Shown: one piece after another, positions 34,434-47,971 of the stretch
Numbering within the stretch: the first letter of the stretch is position 1
How the letters are laid out: each line of letters opens with the position of its first letter
Origin: Diploscapter coronatus
Lineage: Eukaryota; Nematoda; Chromadorea; Rhabditida; Rhabditidae
NCBI GenBank assembly: GCA_964036155.1
Contig: OZ038423.1
Span: forward strand, 58,171,249 to 58,235,248
Direction: 5' to 3'
Length of the DNA stretch: 64,000 nucleotides
Made by a program: the position numbers and the translations under genes
Notes under the pieces: model-generated
Database searches by the model: none
What the model was told of the DNA's origin: nothing
The model's input: the letters and a program-made list of their open reading frames with translations, nothing else

Positions 34434-37400
34434 TGAGACATGCGGTGGGTCTGAAAAGGAGTTTTTGAAGTTCGAAAATTAGCATGTTTTCTAATCAAAA
34501 ATTGAGTTGAAGGATGCTAATTTTAGGTATCCAAGAAGTGATTATTGGATGACCCAATAAAAGAAATCGTATGGATAACGATTAAAAGAAATGGCCAACG
34601 AAATCCGAGAGAAGCGACAAAACTTATTCGGTTCGATCGTTTGTCATTTTGATAGGGTGAGAATGAAAGAGGAGCCTCGACAGACGAGGGCTACGAACCG
34701 ATAAAGGAAAATGCGAAGGGAAAATGCAGTATGAAGTCGTCGGAGGCAGCAGCAAATGTGAAGAGAATTGGCCAGAGAGGCGCAGAAAACGACGATGGAA
34801 AGCAAAAATATGCGAGAGAAAAAGATATCGACTGCGGAGAAATACACCCCGCGATTCTTCCCTTTTCTATTCCCTAGGCTTGCCCTCGCTCCCTTCTCCC
34901 TTTCCAACCCTACGGTAGCATCTCGGCAGAGGGCGGAGCCAACCCCCATGATTCGATATTCGTGCATAAGTTTCAGATTATGCTAAATTTTCGCCTAATT
35001 TTTAACTTTTGTTAAATTCAAGTGGATTTAAGAAGCTGGAATGTTGAAACGTTGAATTGGTAGTGGAAGGCCGTTAACTCTTAGGAGGTGTCGTAAGTCG
35101 GATGCATAAACGTTTAACGATACGCGAAATTGTGCGGATAATATGATACTGGCAACAATGACAGTCGTGAGTGAGAAATGATGTCGCTCATTTTGTGCGC
35201 TGCGTCACATAAAAGTCAATGTTAGTGGTGTGGACGAGAATTGCGGTGAAGGCCCTCGGAACGAGCCACTCTGGAGTCGCTTCCCAGCAGCAGCTCGGCA
35301 GGCAATTTCAAGAATCCATCAAATCTTCTCATTTATAGGTACGAGCAGCCTCTTTAGCAGTTATTTAACGTAATATAGCAGCTATTTTATTATAATCGAA
35401 AATAATCTGAGTTATCCTATTGACTTCATCCAGTGAGTTCATGGTATTCAAAACTTAGCACGAATACTTTCACTTTAGAGATAGTGAAATAGCATTGATC
35501 TAAATTAATGCTAACTGATTCACACTATACTAAATCAGATTCGAATAGTAGTCTTTCCACAATATTTGCCAAGTTTTTCCAGATATAATAAATATGATAA
35601 GTCAACAGCATCTTTCCCTTCTGGGTGGTATTCGCCTTTTCTTCGGATTTTACAGCATTTTGATGATTACATATAGAAGCTTTTTCAGTCTTACGTGTCT
35701 GTACAAGCTTAGGCCGTATATTTGCGCGCTACGATAATGCGTCATAACAACGATAAAATGTCCGAGAAAGGAAAACTTTAGGCGAAAAAATTAGCTGTGA
35801 AAAAATTTATGGCATGGTTTATAGGGAAATGATATGGGAAGGAGAAATTTCGGAAGGCTTCATAATTTTGCTGAGGTTTAAAAATAAAATCGATATTTTC
35901 CCGATCGATATACCCATACTCTGGTTCTCTAGACCTTCTTCTATCCATTTCTCGGCTTTCAAGGTTTACGACTATTTCAATTAGATCTGTAGGGGGGAAG
36001 AGACGTGCAAAAAGGGAAGCAAATATAAAGGCATGTCTTGAAGATCAAAGACATATAGTTTTACATATTTTTAGTGATTATACTTAATAAAATATATATG
36101 ATAGACGAATTTTTCTTTATATCTAAATTCAAGGGAAGATTTCCCTTCGGGGGTTGAAATCATCGTTAAGGGCTTAGCTCGAATGAGGCACTTCAGTTGA
36201 TATATTTTGCGAATGTCTGGATGCGATATGTGAGAAGAGGAAAGAGAACGGAAATTTGAAATGTTTCAATCTTGAATACCGTAAATAGCTTTAAAAATCA
36301 ATATGATATCATAAAACATATGGTCAGTATGATATTTAGGAGCTATGGGTAGTTAATGGTATTGGTGTGGCTCAGAAACATGGGTGGAGCCTAGCAAAAG
36401 AGGGCGGAGCTTAAATAGAGTATAGACTCTGTAAGAAAAGCTTTGAAGAAGCTGCCGGCGGCAAACTTTGCACCAGAGAGTCATATTTCTGAGTTGAATT
36501 GGCAAATTTGATGAACTGCGATGAGGCTTCAATTGGTAGGCGAAAAAAGCCGAATGTGCCCGGTTTTTGCTAAGGCGCTTCAAAGCCGACCCACCCCCGA
36601 ACTCTGGGGAGAGTTTTTGTAAAATTGGCATAAATTCAGATATACGGTATTTAAATTATAATTAAAATCAATATCTTAAAATATACCTAAATGTTGAAGT
36701 ATGGTATTATTTGGATTAATTCATAGAAAGATAGCTCTATGAAATGAAGATTAACTTAATATTTTCAAATTGACTATGTAAGTGGGTCACTTGAACTGGA
36801 TAAAAATGGGCGGAGCCGAAAGATTAAACAATACCGCGGCGCTGCACGCTTAATTGGCCAATTTTCATCGTCAATCGGCAGAAATAAAAGGAAGAATTTG
36901 AAAAAATGAAACACGGAGTGGTCACAAATTGTGGTATATACTTTGAAATAGTCTATAAATTCCCAAATCTGAATCTAATAAAATAATTATCTAAATGCGA
37001 TCTTTCAATTGGCATTTATCATTTCGCGTTTTTTTCTTGAAACGACCTACTTAAATTAGCTGAATGATCATAGTTTTGCAGATATCGAGATTTTCGCGCA
37101 TTAGTTCTCGGTTTGAATATGATTTAAGATATATGATGGGGCCTAATAAGGTCATATTAAGTTCGGAATAATAGAAGGCGAATTTAGGTACAGTAGGAAA
37201 TTAAGATAAAGCACAAACTATTGGGGTAGGGCGGTCAGGTATAAGGATAAAGGTTTCCGACTCGGACTTGGACACTTCTCGACCTCGTTTAAGTGATATA
37301 CGATAGCAACTTATTGCAAAGGTGTTAAGATGACATTATATCTTAAATACTTCCTAAAACTTTTAATCTTAACAATTATTTAACGATTCATAATATTAAT

Positions 37401-40400
37401 ACGTGAAATATAGTGATTAATGATCTAAAAATGTAATTATTATTTGTGTCTAGGCATATTTAGGACCAGATATTTAATATAAGAGACTGAAAATTTGTCG
37501 ACTAATTTCCAAATTTTATTGCGTCGTGTGCGCGCACGTTTTCGTCGAAGTTTACGGACGTTTTGATTGATCGCACCACCGTAATTTCTTTCCACCTCTC
37601 AACTTTGCCCGATATTTGCAAAACCTCCGAAAATATGCAATGTGCTTCTAGTCGCAGCTGATTTTTCGACGCAAGTAGAAAAACTGATTGTGAGGTATTT
37701 TTGCCGACCGAGGGCGACATCGGAGTGGATAAATCAAATCGGCTCTCACATCTGGGTGGGCCAGGAGTCTAAAAGAATCACACACCGGGAAAATAGCGCT
37801 CGAATTTAAGAGATTTCGAAAAATCCCCTAGGAAAATACGCTAACTGCTAGATTCCGCAATAAAGCTAGAGAACTCATACCTGAGCCATATAGCTAGCAA
37901 ATCTAGCATATGATAGTTACAGTATTCTCCAAAATTATTACTCGAGTCATAAATCTACTAATTAAGCTCAGAGAGCAATTCAAATGTGCAACACCGAGAG
38001 TTCTAATGAGCACAAGACTATAAACCAAAATCGGATGAATGGAATTGGAAGTTGTAAATCATAAAAATCGTTAACATAGTAAATTTAAGGACGCTTAAAG
38101 TAGCCATAGAACTAAAAATTGTCAAAATGTTGAGCGTACACAACCCTACAAATGACGATTTAATGAATAAGATTAAAAGTAAAAAAAAAACTTGAGTAAA
38201 ATCTAAAGAATTTTTTTAAAGGGAAGATAGGTTAAGTGTGGGTGTAACAAGGTCTAGCTACCGTACAATAGGTCTGTGATTCAGACAGAGGTCGGAGAAT
38301 CAATTTCTCCCTTGCCCCTCGCGCGCCCATCTCATTTACATTTGGTGCGCGCTAGTCGCGCTTGGCGCCCTGTTTTACGAGTCTCCAAGCGCACAGCGCG
38401 AGACTCACGGCCACACGACCGCCACGGTCGGTTGCGCGAATTTGAATAAGAAAAGTCGAAAATGTCCCTGCCTGCCATGCTCTGTAAATCATCATTCGAA
38501 CAATCGAACGAGAAATCAGCGAAAACAACGCGAATACGCAAATTAGGCATAAATTAAAAAAGAAACTAAAAATATAACTTTTTTTTGTAATTTGAAAGAA
38601 ATTAAAAATGACGTCATTACAATTGAAGAAAAGTAAGAAAGGGAAAATCAGAATTTTATAAAGCAGAAAAATAAAGTTAAAAAATTCTCGACAGTCAACT
38701 TCCAAGAAAATCGTGGTCCTTCCGGAAAAAGAACCGAGTGAATAAGGCTGGCGGTAATTTCAAAGGGCTTCTGACACTTGCGAGAGAACGCAGAGATCGA
38801 AGAGGCGGCCAGAGAAAAAGACAACGCTTTACCCGAACCTGTTCGCCAGTGAGAAGAGTATAAATCATTGAGAGAGGAAGAGAAAAAGAGACGGAGAAGT
38901 GAATCAATCAACGTCCAGGTATTTGCCAACAGGCATTCTTCTTCTCTTACAGTAATATTTTAGACTAAAAGTTTAATCTCAAGTAGCTGTCAAAGTGTTT
39001 GTCAAAATTCTTGTTCTAATTTTTAGATTGATTAGATTTGAGAAAATTACACGTAAAAAGCGCCAGAGCGTCTGTCAAAAGTAGATATTAAATTTTCTGA
39101 AAACACAGTATCAATTAACCCATGGGCTTCAAATGAAAAGACAGGTGCCATTCAGGTTTTTTTTCGCAAATTCAGATCATAGGTTTTCGGACGCTTATGC
39201 TTAAACAAAGGCAAATCCAACGATATTTTACCAGCAACTGTCTATTTTTCCATTAAACTATGAATTTAGGGTCAGAGGTAAAAAATAGCTAGCCCCTTTG
39301 AAAAGCCGCTTAAAATATACCTAAAATTTTAAATGTAAAATGAAAAATACCGCCTAATAGAGTTAAAGGTAGCTTTTTTCAAACTTAAATACTGATATCT
39401 TGATTGGTCGGAGTCGACTTTGCTAGATTTGTAGTGGAGTTAGGAAATACTTTAGTAGACGGCTTTTATGAGGCTGTAAAATAGCTGTACAAGGAGTGAG
39501 TTTTATGCAGCCAAATTTTGGAAATCTCGGTACAGTAATTAAAAAGGATATCCAGAAAAGGGTTATGTTACATCTGTTGCCAAACGCAGTGATAGCGGAA
39601 TTTTTGAAGATTTTAGAGATCATGGCAATTTTAGAGACCAAAAGATAGAATGACTTCTAACAAAGGCACTAAATATGATTATGACGATCGACAGGGAGCA
39701 GGCAATTTTACGAGAGGTCAGAGAAGCGTCAAAGCCGTAAAACTGTCGTAAACATTGCTGGAGCGGAAGCTAGAGATTTGGGAGAAAAAGGATATACAAA
39801 ATCTGAGCTCTATCTCAAAAGAAGCTTGAAGACTGAAAATAGGCGCTAAATATTCCAATCAATCGAACAAGACAGGACATGACACTTTTATGAATCATCC
39901 AATTCTTTTCGATAGAGAGGTTTCACGAATGGAGGTCTCAGTGTGGGAAAACTAGCTTAAGAAAAGTATATTTAGTTGATTTAAATTTTATCAGTATTTT
40001 TTCTTTTTGAAAAATGCCGCCAAAGGAAGTGATAAATCAGTTCATAAATTAGCTCAAGGATTGGAATTCTTAGAAAAGTCGACAAGAGAGACAAATTTTA
40101 CCGCCCTTTTCAACGCCTAATTCGGTAATTTATGCGGTGCAAAATCCTCGCTAAATTAGGTGAGTTCGACTGATAAATGAGCGCCGGAAATCTCGCATTT
40201 TCAAACATCAAAAATGTGCCGACTTAAGACATTTTAAATTTCAAAATAAATACCGAAATTTTTGAATCGAAGAAAACATGACGTATGGCATAATAACGAT
40301 TCGAATATGAGTGGAAAGGAATACGGCAAAAAACATAAGTTTCGAAAAACTTGTTTCGAAGCGTCAAAACTGTGCAGCTGACCGCTTTTTTTCGCATTCT

Positions 40401-42315
40401 CGACTATAATTTAGGCGCCAGTGATTCAAATCTAAGCCTATTATTTTGGAATTAAATGCTGGAAGTGTTATTTTTGCGATTTTCTTAACTTCGATCTTCA
40501 TAAAAATGGCACATACTTGAGAACCCTTTGATCTTGCCGACCACGGGGAAAAGGCGAGCGAGCGAGAGAGAAAGATAGAAGAAGACCTCAGGCTATAATA
40601 CACACCTGGGATTACGGTAATATGAAATTAATATACCAAGACAGGCATTAGAATATATAATAAATATATGTATATAAATTTGAAATATAATTACCTTACT
40701 TAAATTTAAACAACATGAACTAAGGTTGAATTAAATATGTCGATATTTTAAATTTGAGCTCTAGCAGAAGCCAATGTTAGCAATTAACGCTTTTAATTAT
40801 CCATAAACACTGAAACCTTCGTTGCTTTTGTCTCTCAGTTTCTCTTGGCTTCACACGCTATTTCTCCTAAGCACCCGGATTTTAACGACCATTTTAAACA
40901 ACGTCGTTAATCGAGTTAACGTTTGGCCCATCGCGCTTTGTAAATTAATTAGCAGCTTACCTTTCGAACGATGAAATAGAACAATTCTCAAGGTATAATA
41001 CATAAGTTAGATATTAAAATTAATATCTCGGGTTAGGTGACTCGCTAATTCCAGATCTCATCAATTTGATATAGAAATTTCCGTAAGTAAATATTGAGTG
41101 AAGTTTAAACTACTTAGTGAGTCCGATACGTACTGAACCGAAATTCCAAAGTTGAATTTTCTGATTGGCTGTCATTTGGGGAGAGGAATGTTTGAAGTTA
41201 CCGAACATCTAGAAACTCCACGGTCTATCAAACTTTTCAATCTACGTTCCCGTAATCCCTTTTAGCCTCATAAATTCAAACTTTTGGCCGACGTGTTCGT
41301 CTTTTTCTCACTCCGACAAGCGCTTATCTAGAATATCGTGGGAAAATTCTTTAAGCTAAAAATGAACGATTTGAGAAGTTCAATAATAAGGTTTTTAGAA
41401 CGTATGAAGTCTAAGAGTTGGTATGACGATATAAAGATTTCCGAATAAGATCTACGTTAAAACATCGATGAGAACTACGACTTGTAAGTCGGAAGACCCT
41501 TTCAAGTGTAAAAAGTCCGGAAAAATCGGGTGGCCTGGGTCTTGAAAATATCGGTCAGATATAGAGTGGAGTATCTCGACCACTTTTACATTGCCTATTC
41601 TCTATCATTCTTGCGATATATGAATGTTCTTATTCTTTAGCGCCGAAAGTCAGTTCGAGTATAATCGCTAATTTATGGCGATATCGGGCCGGAGTGAAAC
41701 GCGGCAGCAAACCCAGGAAAATTTCGGAAATTATGTGCAGAAATTTGGAGTCTCAGAAAAATGATATAAAATTAAAGGTTAGTCATGATGTAATCATTCG
41801 AGTGCCCTGAAGAGGGACCCACATTCTAAACATTTCGGAAGTTCATTCATTCGCCTTACCTATCCTCTTGTCTTCTTGCAGTCTCCTCATTTACACGGTC
41901 TCTCTACCGTATATTTCATTGACTCCTTTTCTTTTCGTCTCTCGTTCTACCTTGGTCTATCGCGTAGTTTAGGACTTCAAAGGCGAGCCGCCCCTAGGTC
42001 CGACTCGCCACGACACTTGTCGTCGCGCGCGACTCACCTAACTCATCTCAGAAAAGACCAGTGAAATCTCTGATAAAAAAGTTTCGCCATAAATTTGCTT
42101 TCGATCATTTTTCCACATTATTTCTTTCATTCTGGTCCTTTGACATCTGCATCGGTTTTACGCGTATTTGGAATTCTCTTAATTTTCTTCGATTTTCCAT
42201 GACTCAATAACATTGTGAATTTCCAGATTTTCATTCTATTTGATCATGAATATGACCATGTGATTGGCACTACATTTACATTTCACGTGCGGGATTCTGA
42301 AGACCAACGACGACG
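34434..42315. other. Large intergenic region upstream of the Hox locus
   Basis: About 7.9 kb between egl-5 and vps-50 (divergent). No supported exon except a possible egl-5 first exon near 35.1-35.2 kb. The 7-mer TACCGTA/TACGGTA recurs here and in the region before it. GGGCGGAGC-type boxes occur at 34931, 36402 and about 36809. GC-rich segments near 38.3-38.45 kb and 41.98-42.05 kb may be promoter-associated. Open frames on either strand lack family resemblance. Confidence 0.45.
35332..35337 (-). promoter_or_regulatory. Candidate TATA box for egl-5
   Basis: Minus-strand TATAAA in the context CCTATAAATGAG. About 145 bases downstream lies an ATG (35191-35189) opening a short frame that begins MSDIISHSRLSLLP and reaches YYPHNFAY, where a weak GT donor would leave the phase needed to join the egl-5 exon at about 34457. 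This would give EGL-5 about 30 extra residues. Both the box and the exon are proposals from position and phase only. Confidence 0.3.
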
Positions 42316-45300
42316 ATGGCCATGGAGCGATTGAAGAAGTCGATCGCATCGACGTTCGAGGAATTGACGGAGGGCGACGATTCTGATGCCAGGGTACATT
42401 CTTTCAATTCTTTCGAAGGATAAAAAAATCATCGTCAGATGGAAGACATGTCGGATTTCATTCTGTCGCCATACGAAGGATCCGCGAGCATGGATTCCGA
42501 AGAAGCTGATAGAGTACAGCCGGTTATAAAAGTAAAGGAAATCTTTATTTTTTTTATAGTTGTGAGATTTCCAGGCAAATCCGAAAAGGGAACCCCAGAT
42601 TCAAGATGATCAAGAATTGATGGACTCGATTGATGCTGCGTATTTCATCGAGGATGATTTTGATGCGATCGACTATGAATTGAAGGTATTTGGCTAATTT
42701 TGGAAAATGATTTTAAAATATTTTTAGAAGCTCCATGGCGTGGATATGGATTTAGACGAATTAGACAGAGAACGAATGAAGTTGAAATCTCAGCTAACCG
42801 TGGTTTCGAAGAAAATATCGGTTTTGATCATGGAGCGATCCCCATCCTACTCAAGCCAGTTAGAAGACATGACCGGAATTCAGAACAGCATAAAGCAAAC
42901 GCTGCAACATGTTTTTAGTATTAGGAAGTAAGCAGTAAAAATGATCATTTTTGATTATTTGATGAAAATAGGTCATTATCACTGGTCAAATCGCAAAGTC
43001 GAAATACGATAGGAATTCTGGCGAATGAAAAGAAGAAACACCTCCTGAGAAAGCTAAAAACGACTTTATTAACGATTAAAACCCTATATGAAACGGAATA
43101 TCAATTGAAGGAGCATATTCAGGCAATAATAATTATTTCAAATTTTTTTTTTTACATTTTAATTCAGGAAGGCCAGTTCCCTATAGCCATTCAGTTATGC
43201 ATCCACGCTAAAGACGCTGCCAACACTTACAAGCATTTTAGCTGTGTTTAGTAAGAACCAATATTCTAGTTAGCATTCAAGTTGATATTTTAGTGACCTA
43301 ATGAGTAAGCTAGCTGGTATGGGTTCGTTGATAGAGTCTGAGTTATATTCTGCGCTTTCTTCGTTGACTGTCAACTTCGACATGGACCGATACATCGAAG
43401 TCTATTCCGCGTTTGTGATGCTTGGCAAGCAGGAGGCATAAAGGCTAAATTTAATCGAAATTACAATTCGTATTTTAGATTGTTGTAAAGCGGTTGATTC
43501 AAGCTATTATTTCGACAATCGATGGATCGTCCAGATCAGTTCTCCAAGAACGAGGCAGAAGTAGTCATCACGAAGCGTCAACTTCTTCATCGAAAACTTA
43601 TGAGCAATTGTGTCAAGTAAAATTAAAATTACTCTAGTTTTTGACGTAAAGCTTCAGAATCTCGACAACGATGACGTCCTGACAACGCTAAGGGAATTGG
43701 GATTCGTCATTTGCAGAGCTTTGATAGCGTATCATGCAATTCTGAAATATCATTCTGAAGAAGAAGATCGGGAGAAAATTAATGGACAGAATAAATCGAA
43801 TAATAATGCAATTGGAAAGGAAGGTATAGATTAGATATATATATATATATATATATATTTTAAAATCAATCCCAATATTTAGGCTCCATATTGAATTCAT
43901 TGTTAGCGGCTAAGGATTCAATATTCTCATTTGCCCTAGAGAAATTCACAATCTTCATTCAATCATGCGATTTCGCATTCTTGAAGTTCGATATTTTGCT
44001 TGATATCGTTGATATGGCGAATCGGTACTTTATTATTTGATTTTTATGTTAAATTCAAAATTATACATCTTTTAGATTCACCGATTTTGGTCAGAAATAT
44101 TTCCTCGCCGAAAGTTCGAATTTAATTTCTTCTGTGGAGAAACAAATTGTTACTTATTTTTTGCGATATCATAGAGAAAGAATGGATGAATTGGCTATGT
44201 TTCTGGAGAACGAAATATTCACTCTATGTCCTGTGCCCTATCAATTCACCATATTCGATTTGCAAGTATTGTTTAAATTAAAACTTATTTTTTAAGTTAG
44301 AGTATTTAGGACTTTATGTTTCTGAAAGAAGGTCTGCAGCAGAAATCCAATTCAAATGATGAATCTGAAGCTTCAGCCAAATCTGAGCATATCAATTTCT
44401 CAATCGAATGCATCAATCCATTCAGTATTAAGGAATTGAAGGTATTTTTTTTTTAATATAATTATTTTTAGTTAAATTATACTTAAGTCTCGTCACCAAT
44501 CGACTTATTCTGCTGGAACGAGCAATTCAAACTCTGTACGGCAATCTGTAGATGAGCAGACGTAATTTAAATATTAAAAAATATTTAATTGAAAAATATT
44601 TAGCTTCGAAGACGACCCATCAGATTCTTCACATATACCTCCAAATTTATGCAACACCGCTTTGAATTTGCTCAGATTTTTTGGTACTTAAAGTAACTTA
44701 TAGAATTTACCTAAGTTTGAATTATAGGCCGATACATGCGAATAACCGCTTTACTACCTTCGGTTTGTGATAAATCAATTTCAGCGGTTACGGAATTGTT
44801 TGAACTGTTCTTTATTTCGGTAAACCTGAACTAAGTTAAGTTTGACCAAGGATAAAATTTAGATTTGCACCTTCTTTACGCAAGTCGATTCGAGTAACGA
44901 TCGGATTGAGGTTCCGAAAAAGTTGGAATCCGTTCTGCAAACCATAAAAAGCCACCTTTTGCCGCCGGAAGTGTCAAGTCCCAAGAGATCCGCTGATAAT
45001 TTTATCATCCATTCTTTGCCCCAGCGAAATCCTGTAGTCCAGCTGAATTTCCCCGATCAACTCTTCGGATTGAATGAGCGAGTCATCGCTGTGGAATCTC
45101 TGTAGGGAAAGTCGGGAAGACAAATTTCGAAAGTCGATTTGCAGCGAATTCGTCGCCAGACAATTAGACCTGATGCGTCCTGTCATCGAGTCCCTGATTC
45201 CGACAAATAAGTCTGGATCCGAAAATCAATTTTCTGAGCTGGAGCTGAATCTGGAAGAGTTCTATTCGAAGGTAAAAATATAATAGAAAATCGTTTAAAA

Positions 45301-46059
45301 GGATAAAATTTAGATTCTCACGGTAATTCCTGAAGTCAGACTTTACGTCTTCGACTGCGTAGCAAGCGGCGCGTTGAAATTACAAATCCTGCAAAATTCG
45401 GTGGCAAATACAAAATGGGACACCAACCAACTGCAATCTCAACATAGTCAATATGTCGATTTTTTGCTTAAGGTATTTCTCCATATTTATTTATTTTAAA
45501 AAAATTAAATAACTTAGGATTTCGAAGCTTTCAACCTACGATTAGATACTATTGCTACAGAATCTTCCGTCAATTTTAGCATTGAAACAAAAAAATTACT
45601 CTGGGATCGAGTAATCTACTACGCCTTCAAGACGCTTGTTCAGGGGTACTGCATTTAAATTTTCTTCTTCATAAGACAAAATTTTAAAGATATTGTGAAG
45701 GCGGAAAATGCTCTACGGAAGGCAGGGCTCTTATGCAATTGGATTTTCAGCAGCTACTTGTCAAGGTATGTTTAAATTTTTTTTTTTACTTATATTAAAT
45801 ATTTAAGCTCGAACCCCTGTGTGGATTAAAACCGATACCTCACGCGGACTATGTGGATGGATACATCAAGGCTTTCTACCTACCTGAAAACGGACTTGAG
45901 CAATGGATTAACCAGCATACGGTATTTTATGTTAATTTCTAAATTTAGAAAAAATCATTTCAGGAATACACCGCGCGACAAGTCATATCGTTGTTAGGTG
46001 TTGCATCCCACGTCTCGAAAAAAGCCAAGAATCGTATTATCAATGCACTTAACGAATAA
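42316..46059 (+). CDS. vps-50: Syndetin, VPS50 subunit of the EARP tethering complex
   Basis: Twenty-two exons (42316-42393, 42439-42531, 42575-42685, 42728-42927, 42972-43122, 43168-43250, 43294-43435, 43479-43616, 43658-43823, 43883-44024, 44076-44265, 44310-44441, 44488-44561, 44604-44683, 44728-44819, 44863-45101, 45145-45271, 45314-45472, 45518-45645, 45690-45765, 45808-45921, 45964-46059) give 936 residues; human VPS50 is 964. Match segments include TIKTLYETEYQL, PIAIQLCIHAKDAA..YKHFSCVYDL, MFLENEIFTLCPV, ERVIAVESLEFVARQ, EGRALMQLDFQQLLVKLE and VSKKAKNRIINAL, all in syndetin order. EARP recycles endosomal cargo and, in worm neurons, supports dense-core vesicle cargo sorting. A coiled-coil-like region lies in the first about 150 residues. 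Introns after 43122 and 43435 appear to use GC donors. The second-last big intron (45102-45144) is only 43 bp. Confidence 0.95.
43836..43860. repeat. (AT)n run in a vps-50 intron
   Basis: About 12 AT units within the short intron 43824-43882, just downstream of its donor. Confidence 0.9.
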
Positions 46060-46855
46060 TAATTTCTTTTATTGTAAATATTTTAATTGTTGCAATTTCA
46101 TAATATTCTCTAATTTATTGCATTTATAATTTCACATGTTTGATCTGAATCAAATGTCGCATTCGAACATATTTATTTATTCCCATCATGATAAGTTTTA
46201 TCAATATAGGAAGAAAAGCGAGTTGGGCAGGGTGTCTAATAAATACTTTTGTATTAAAGCATCGATATAGAACTTATAAATTAATACGTAATCTACAATA
46301 TATCACTAATACTTCGAATCTTTGATATCATATGGTGATAAAATAAACCAACAGGGATTATTCGGTTACTTGCAAATATCGTTGCATAAATTGAAAAATA
46401 TCGAGGCAATACAAATTGGTTGAGTTGTTATTATTGCAAATGATCGATAAAATTGAGACCAAATAAGAACTGTTTTTCCTCCTCTTTTGAGCCTTCGAAT
46501 GCGTGTTGACGATATTTGTTCATTTGGCGATTATTTTATTTTCTTTCGTTCTTTCATCGAAATTAACGAGATTTTTTGCAACAGGCGCTTGCCAATTATT
46601 GTATTGTATCGATATTGATAAAAAATTACCGATTAATTATCGATAATTAGCCTTAAAAACACGAAACACAAAAAGAAAAAAATGATAAATGAAAAAATGC
46701 TCGCCTCTCGCGCATCCGAAGCTCACAGAGGGGGAAAAAGAAGCGCGCCTTTTTATCTTGTTTCAAGTTATCGATCATTTACAATAATGCTGTTTTATTT
46801 AACGATATTTGCATGTGACGACGCAACAATATAAAGATGCATATTAGTTACCTAA
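46060..46855. other. Convergent intergenic region, vps-50 / sepiapterin reductase-like
   Basis: Contains both 3' UTRs and the second copy of the dispersed repeat (46469-46787), which ends about 70 bp beyond the neighbouring stop codon. No gene seen. Confidence 0.6.
46469..46787. repeat. Dispersed repeat, copy B
   Basis: Partner of 27007-27339. It lies immediately 3' of the sepiapterin reductase-like gene and could be part of its 3' UTR. Unlike the ABCG duplication, no neighbouring sequence was copied with it. Confidence 0.9.
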
Positions 46856-47971
46856 TTATTCCGCATCAAAATAATCGATTCTTGAGCCTGACTCGAATGT
46901 GTTCTTCTGAATAATTCCTAGGAGTTTGTTTACGGTCTCTTGCGCCGTCAACGTCTTTCGATTAACGCCGGCATCCTCGTTGTCTGCATGACGTTGGAAC
47001 GATGCGCGGATTGCTGGGTCGTAGGACCTGAAATTTAATTTTACTAGAAATAAATCCGGGAGAAAACTAAAGCTTCATACTGTTCAGCGACCATATCGTG
47101 CATATCAGTGTCAACAGGTCCTGGGGAGTAACTCAGAATCCTCAAACCAGGCTCTTCACAGGCCAGCCCCCTGAAGAAAGCCTCTCGAGCAGCCTTTGTG
47201 ACCCCATACTGAACCAAGGAAGGGAAAGCCTGGATAGCTAGCAAGGAAGTGATGTTGATGATGAAGCGTCGGAGGGATACCTTAATGTTTTCAATTTAAA
47301 GAATATATTTTAAATTTAAAATAACCCACTTGTTCACCGATGTATTTCAGAACCATGTTATTGAATTGGATCATGTTAACGACGTTGATGTCGAACTGAA
47401 AGTTTTTGTTGTCTTAGATTTTAAAAAATAAAAATAAAAATATATATATATATATATATATTTTATACTTCACGTCTCCATTGACTCCCATCACATAATT
47501 GGGAAGCTTTTTTGTTAATGATGCCCACTGTGCCACAATTGTGATAAAGAAACATCGTGTAGAATTGCTCTTTCTCTGAAATTTAGGGTTTTACAATTAT
47601 TAAAAACAAAATAAATACCTGTAATTTCATGCAGAATCTGGTCGAAGGTACTCAGAACTGTTTCATCGTTGAAATTTCCCATATCGCAAACGACGATCCA
47701 GACCTCTGCGTCCTCACATCTTAAAAAAATATTTTCAAACAGCTAAGAAAATTGTTTACCTCTCTCGGATTTGCGACTTAACTTCTAGCAATGCTGATTC
47801 ACTTCGAGCGGTTATAAGGAAAGCTGGATTTTAAATTATTACAGATAAAAAAATTAAATAATAACCCGATCCCTTCTCGACTGTGCAAGCCATCTGAAGC
47901 GCAATCTCCTTGCCAATGCCCTTCGATGCACCGGTGACAATCGTCAGAGTTCGTCGATGTTGTAGGACCAT
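46856..47971 (-). CDS. Sepiapterin reductase-like short-chain dehydrogenase
   Basis: Seven exons: 47971-47866, 47823-47760, 47719-47619, 47575-47474, 47412-47330, 47280-47081 and 47027-46856; 275 residues (human SPR 261). The Rossmann motif TGASKGIG binds NADP. NNAG is replaced by HNCG. The catalytic Ser is in NITSLLAIQAF and the Tyr/Lys pair in YGVTKAAREAFF. SPR-specific sequence follows: EEPGLRILSYSPGPVDTDMH and the tail FESGSRIDYFDAE, like SPR's GAHVDFYD. SPR makes the last steps of tetrahydrobiopterin synthesis in the cytosol. The exon at 47412 uses an unusual TCTAAG acceptor; the more canonical CTTTCAG 17 bases further in would break the frame. Whether the enzyme keeps SPR specificity with HNCG is unknown. 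Confidence 0.88.
47436..47462. repeat. (TA)n run in an intron of the sepiapterin reductase-like gene
   Basis: About 11 TA units inside the short intron 47413-47473. Confidence 0.9.

Noticed and set aside
45074..45283. Continuous 69-codon frame across the vps-50 intron at 45102-45144
   Set aside because: The intron model gives VESLEFVARQ, aligning directly with syndetin; the read-through frame does not.
47386..47412. CTTTCAG acceptor for the sepiapterin reductase-like exon 5
   Set aside because: It would shift the frame; the TCTAAG acceptor 17 bases earlier keeps the alignment with the family.
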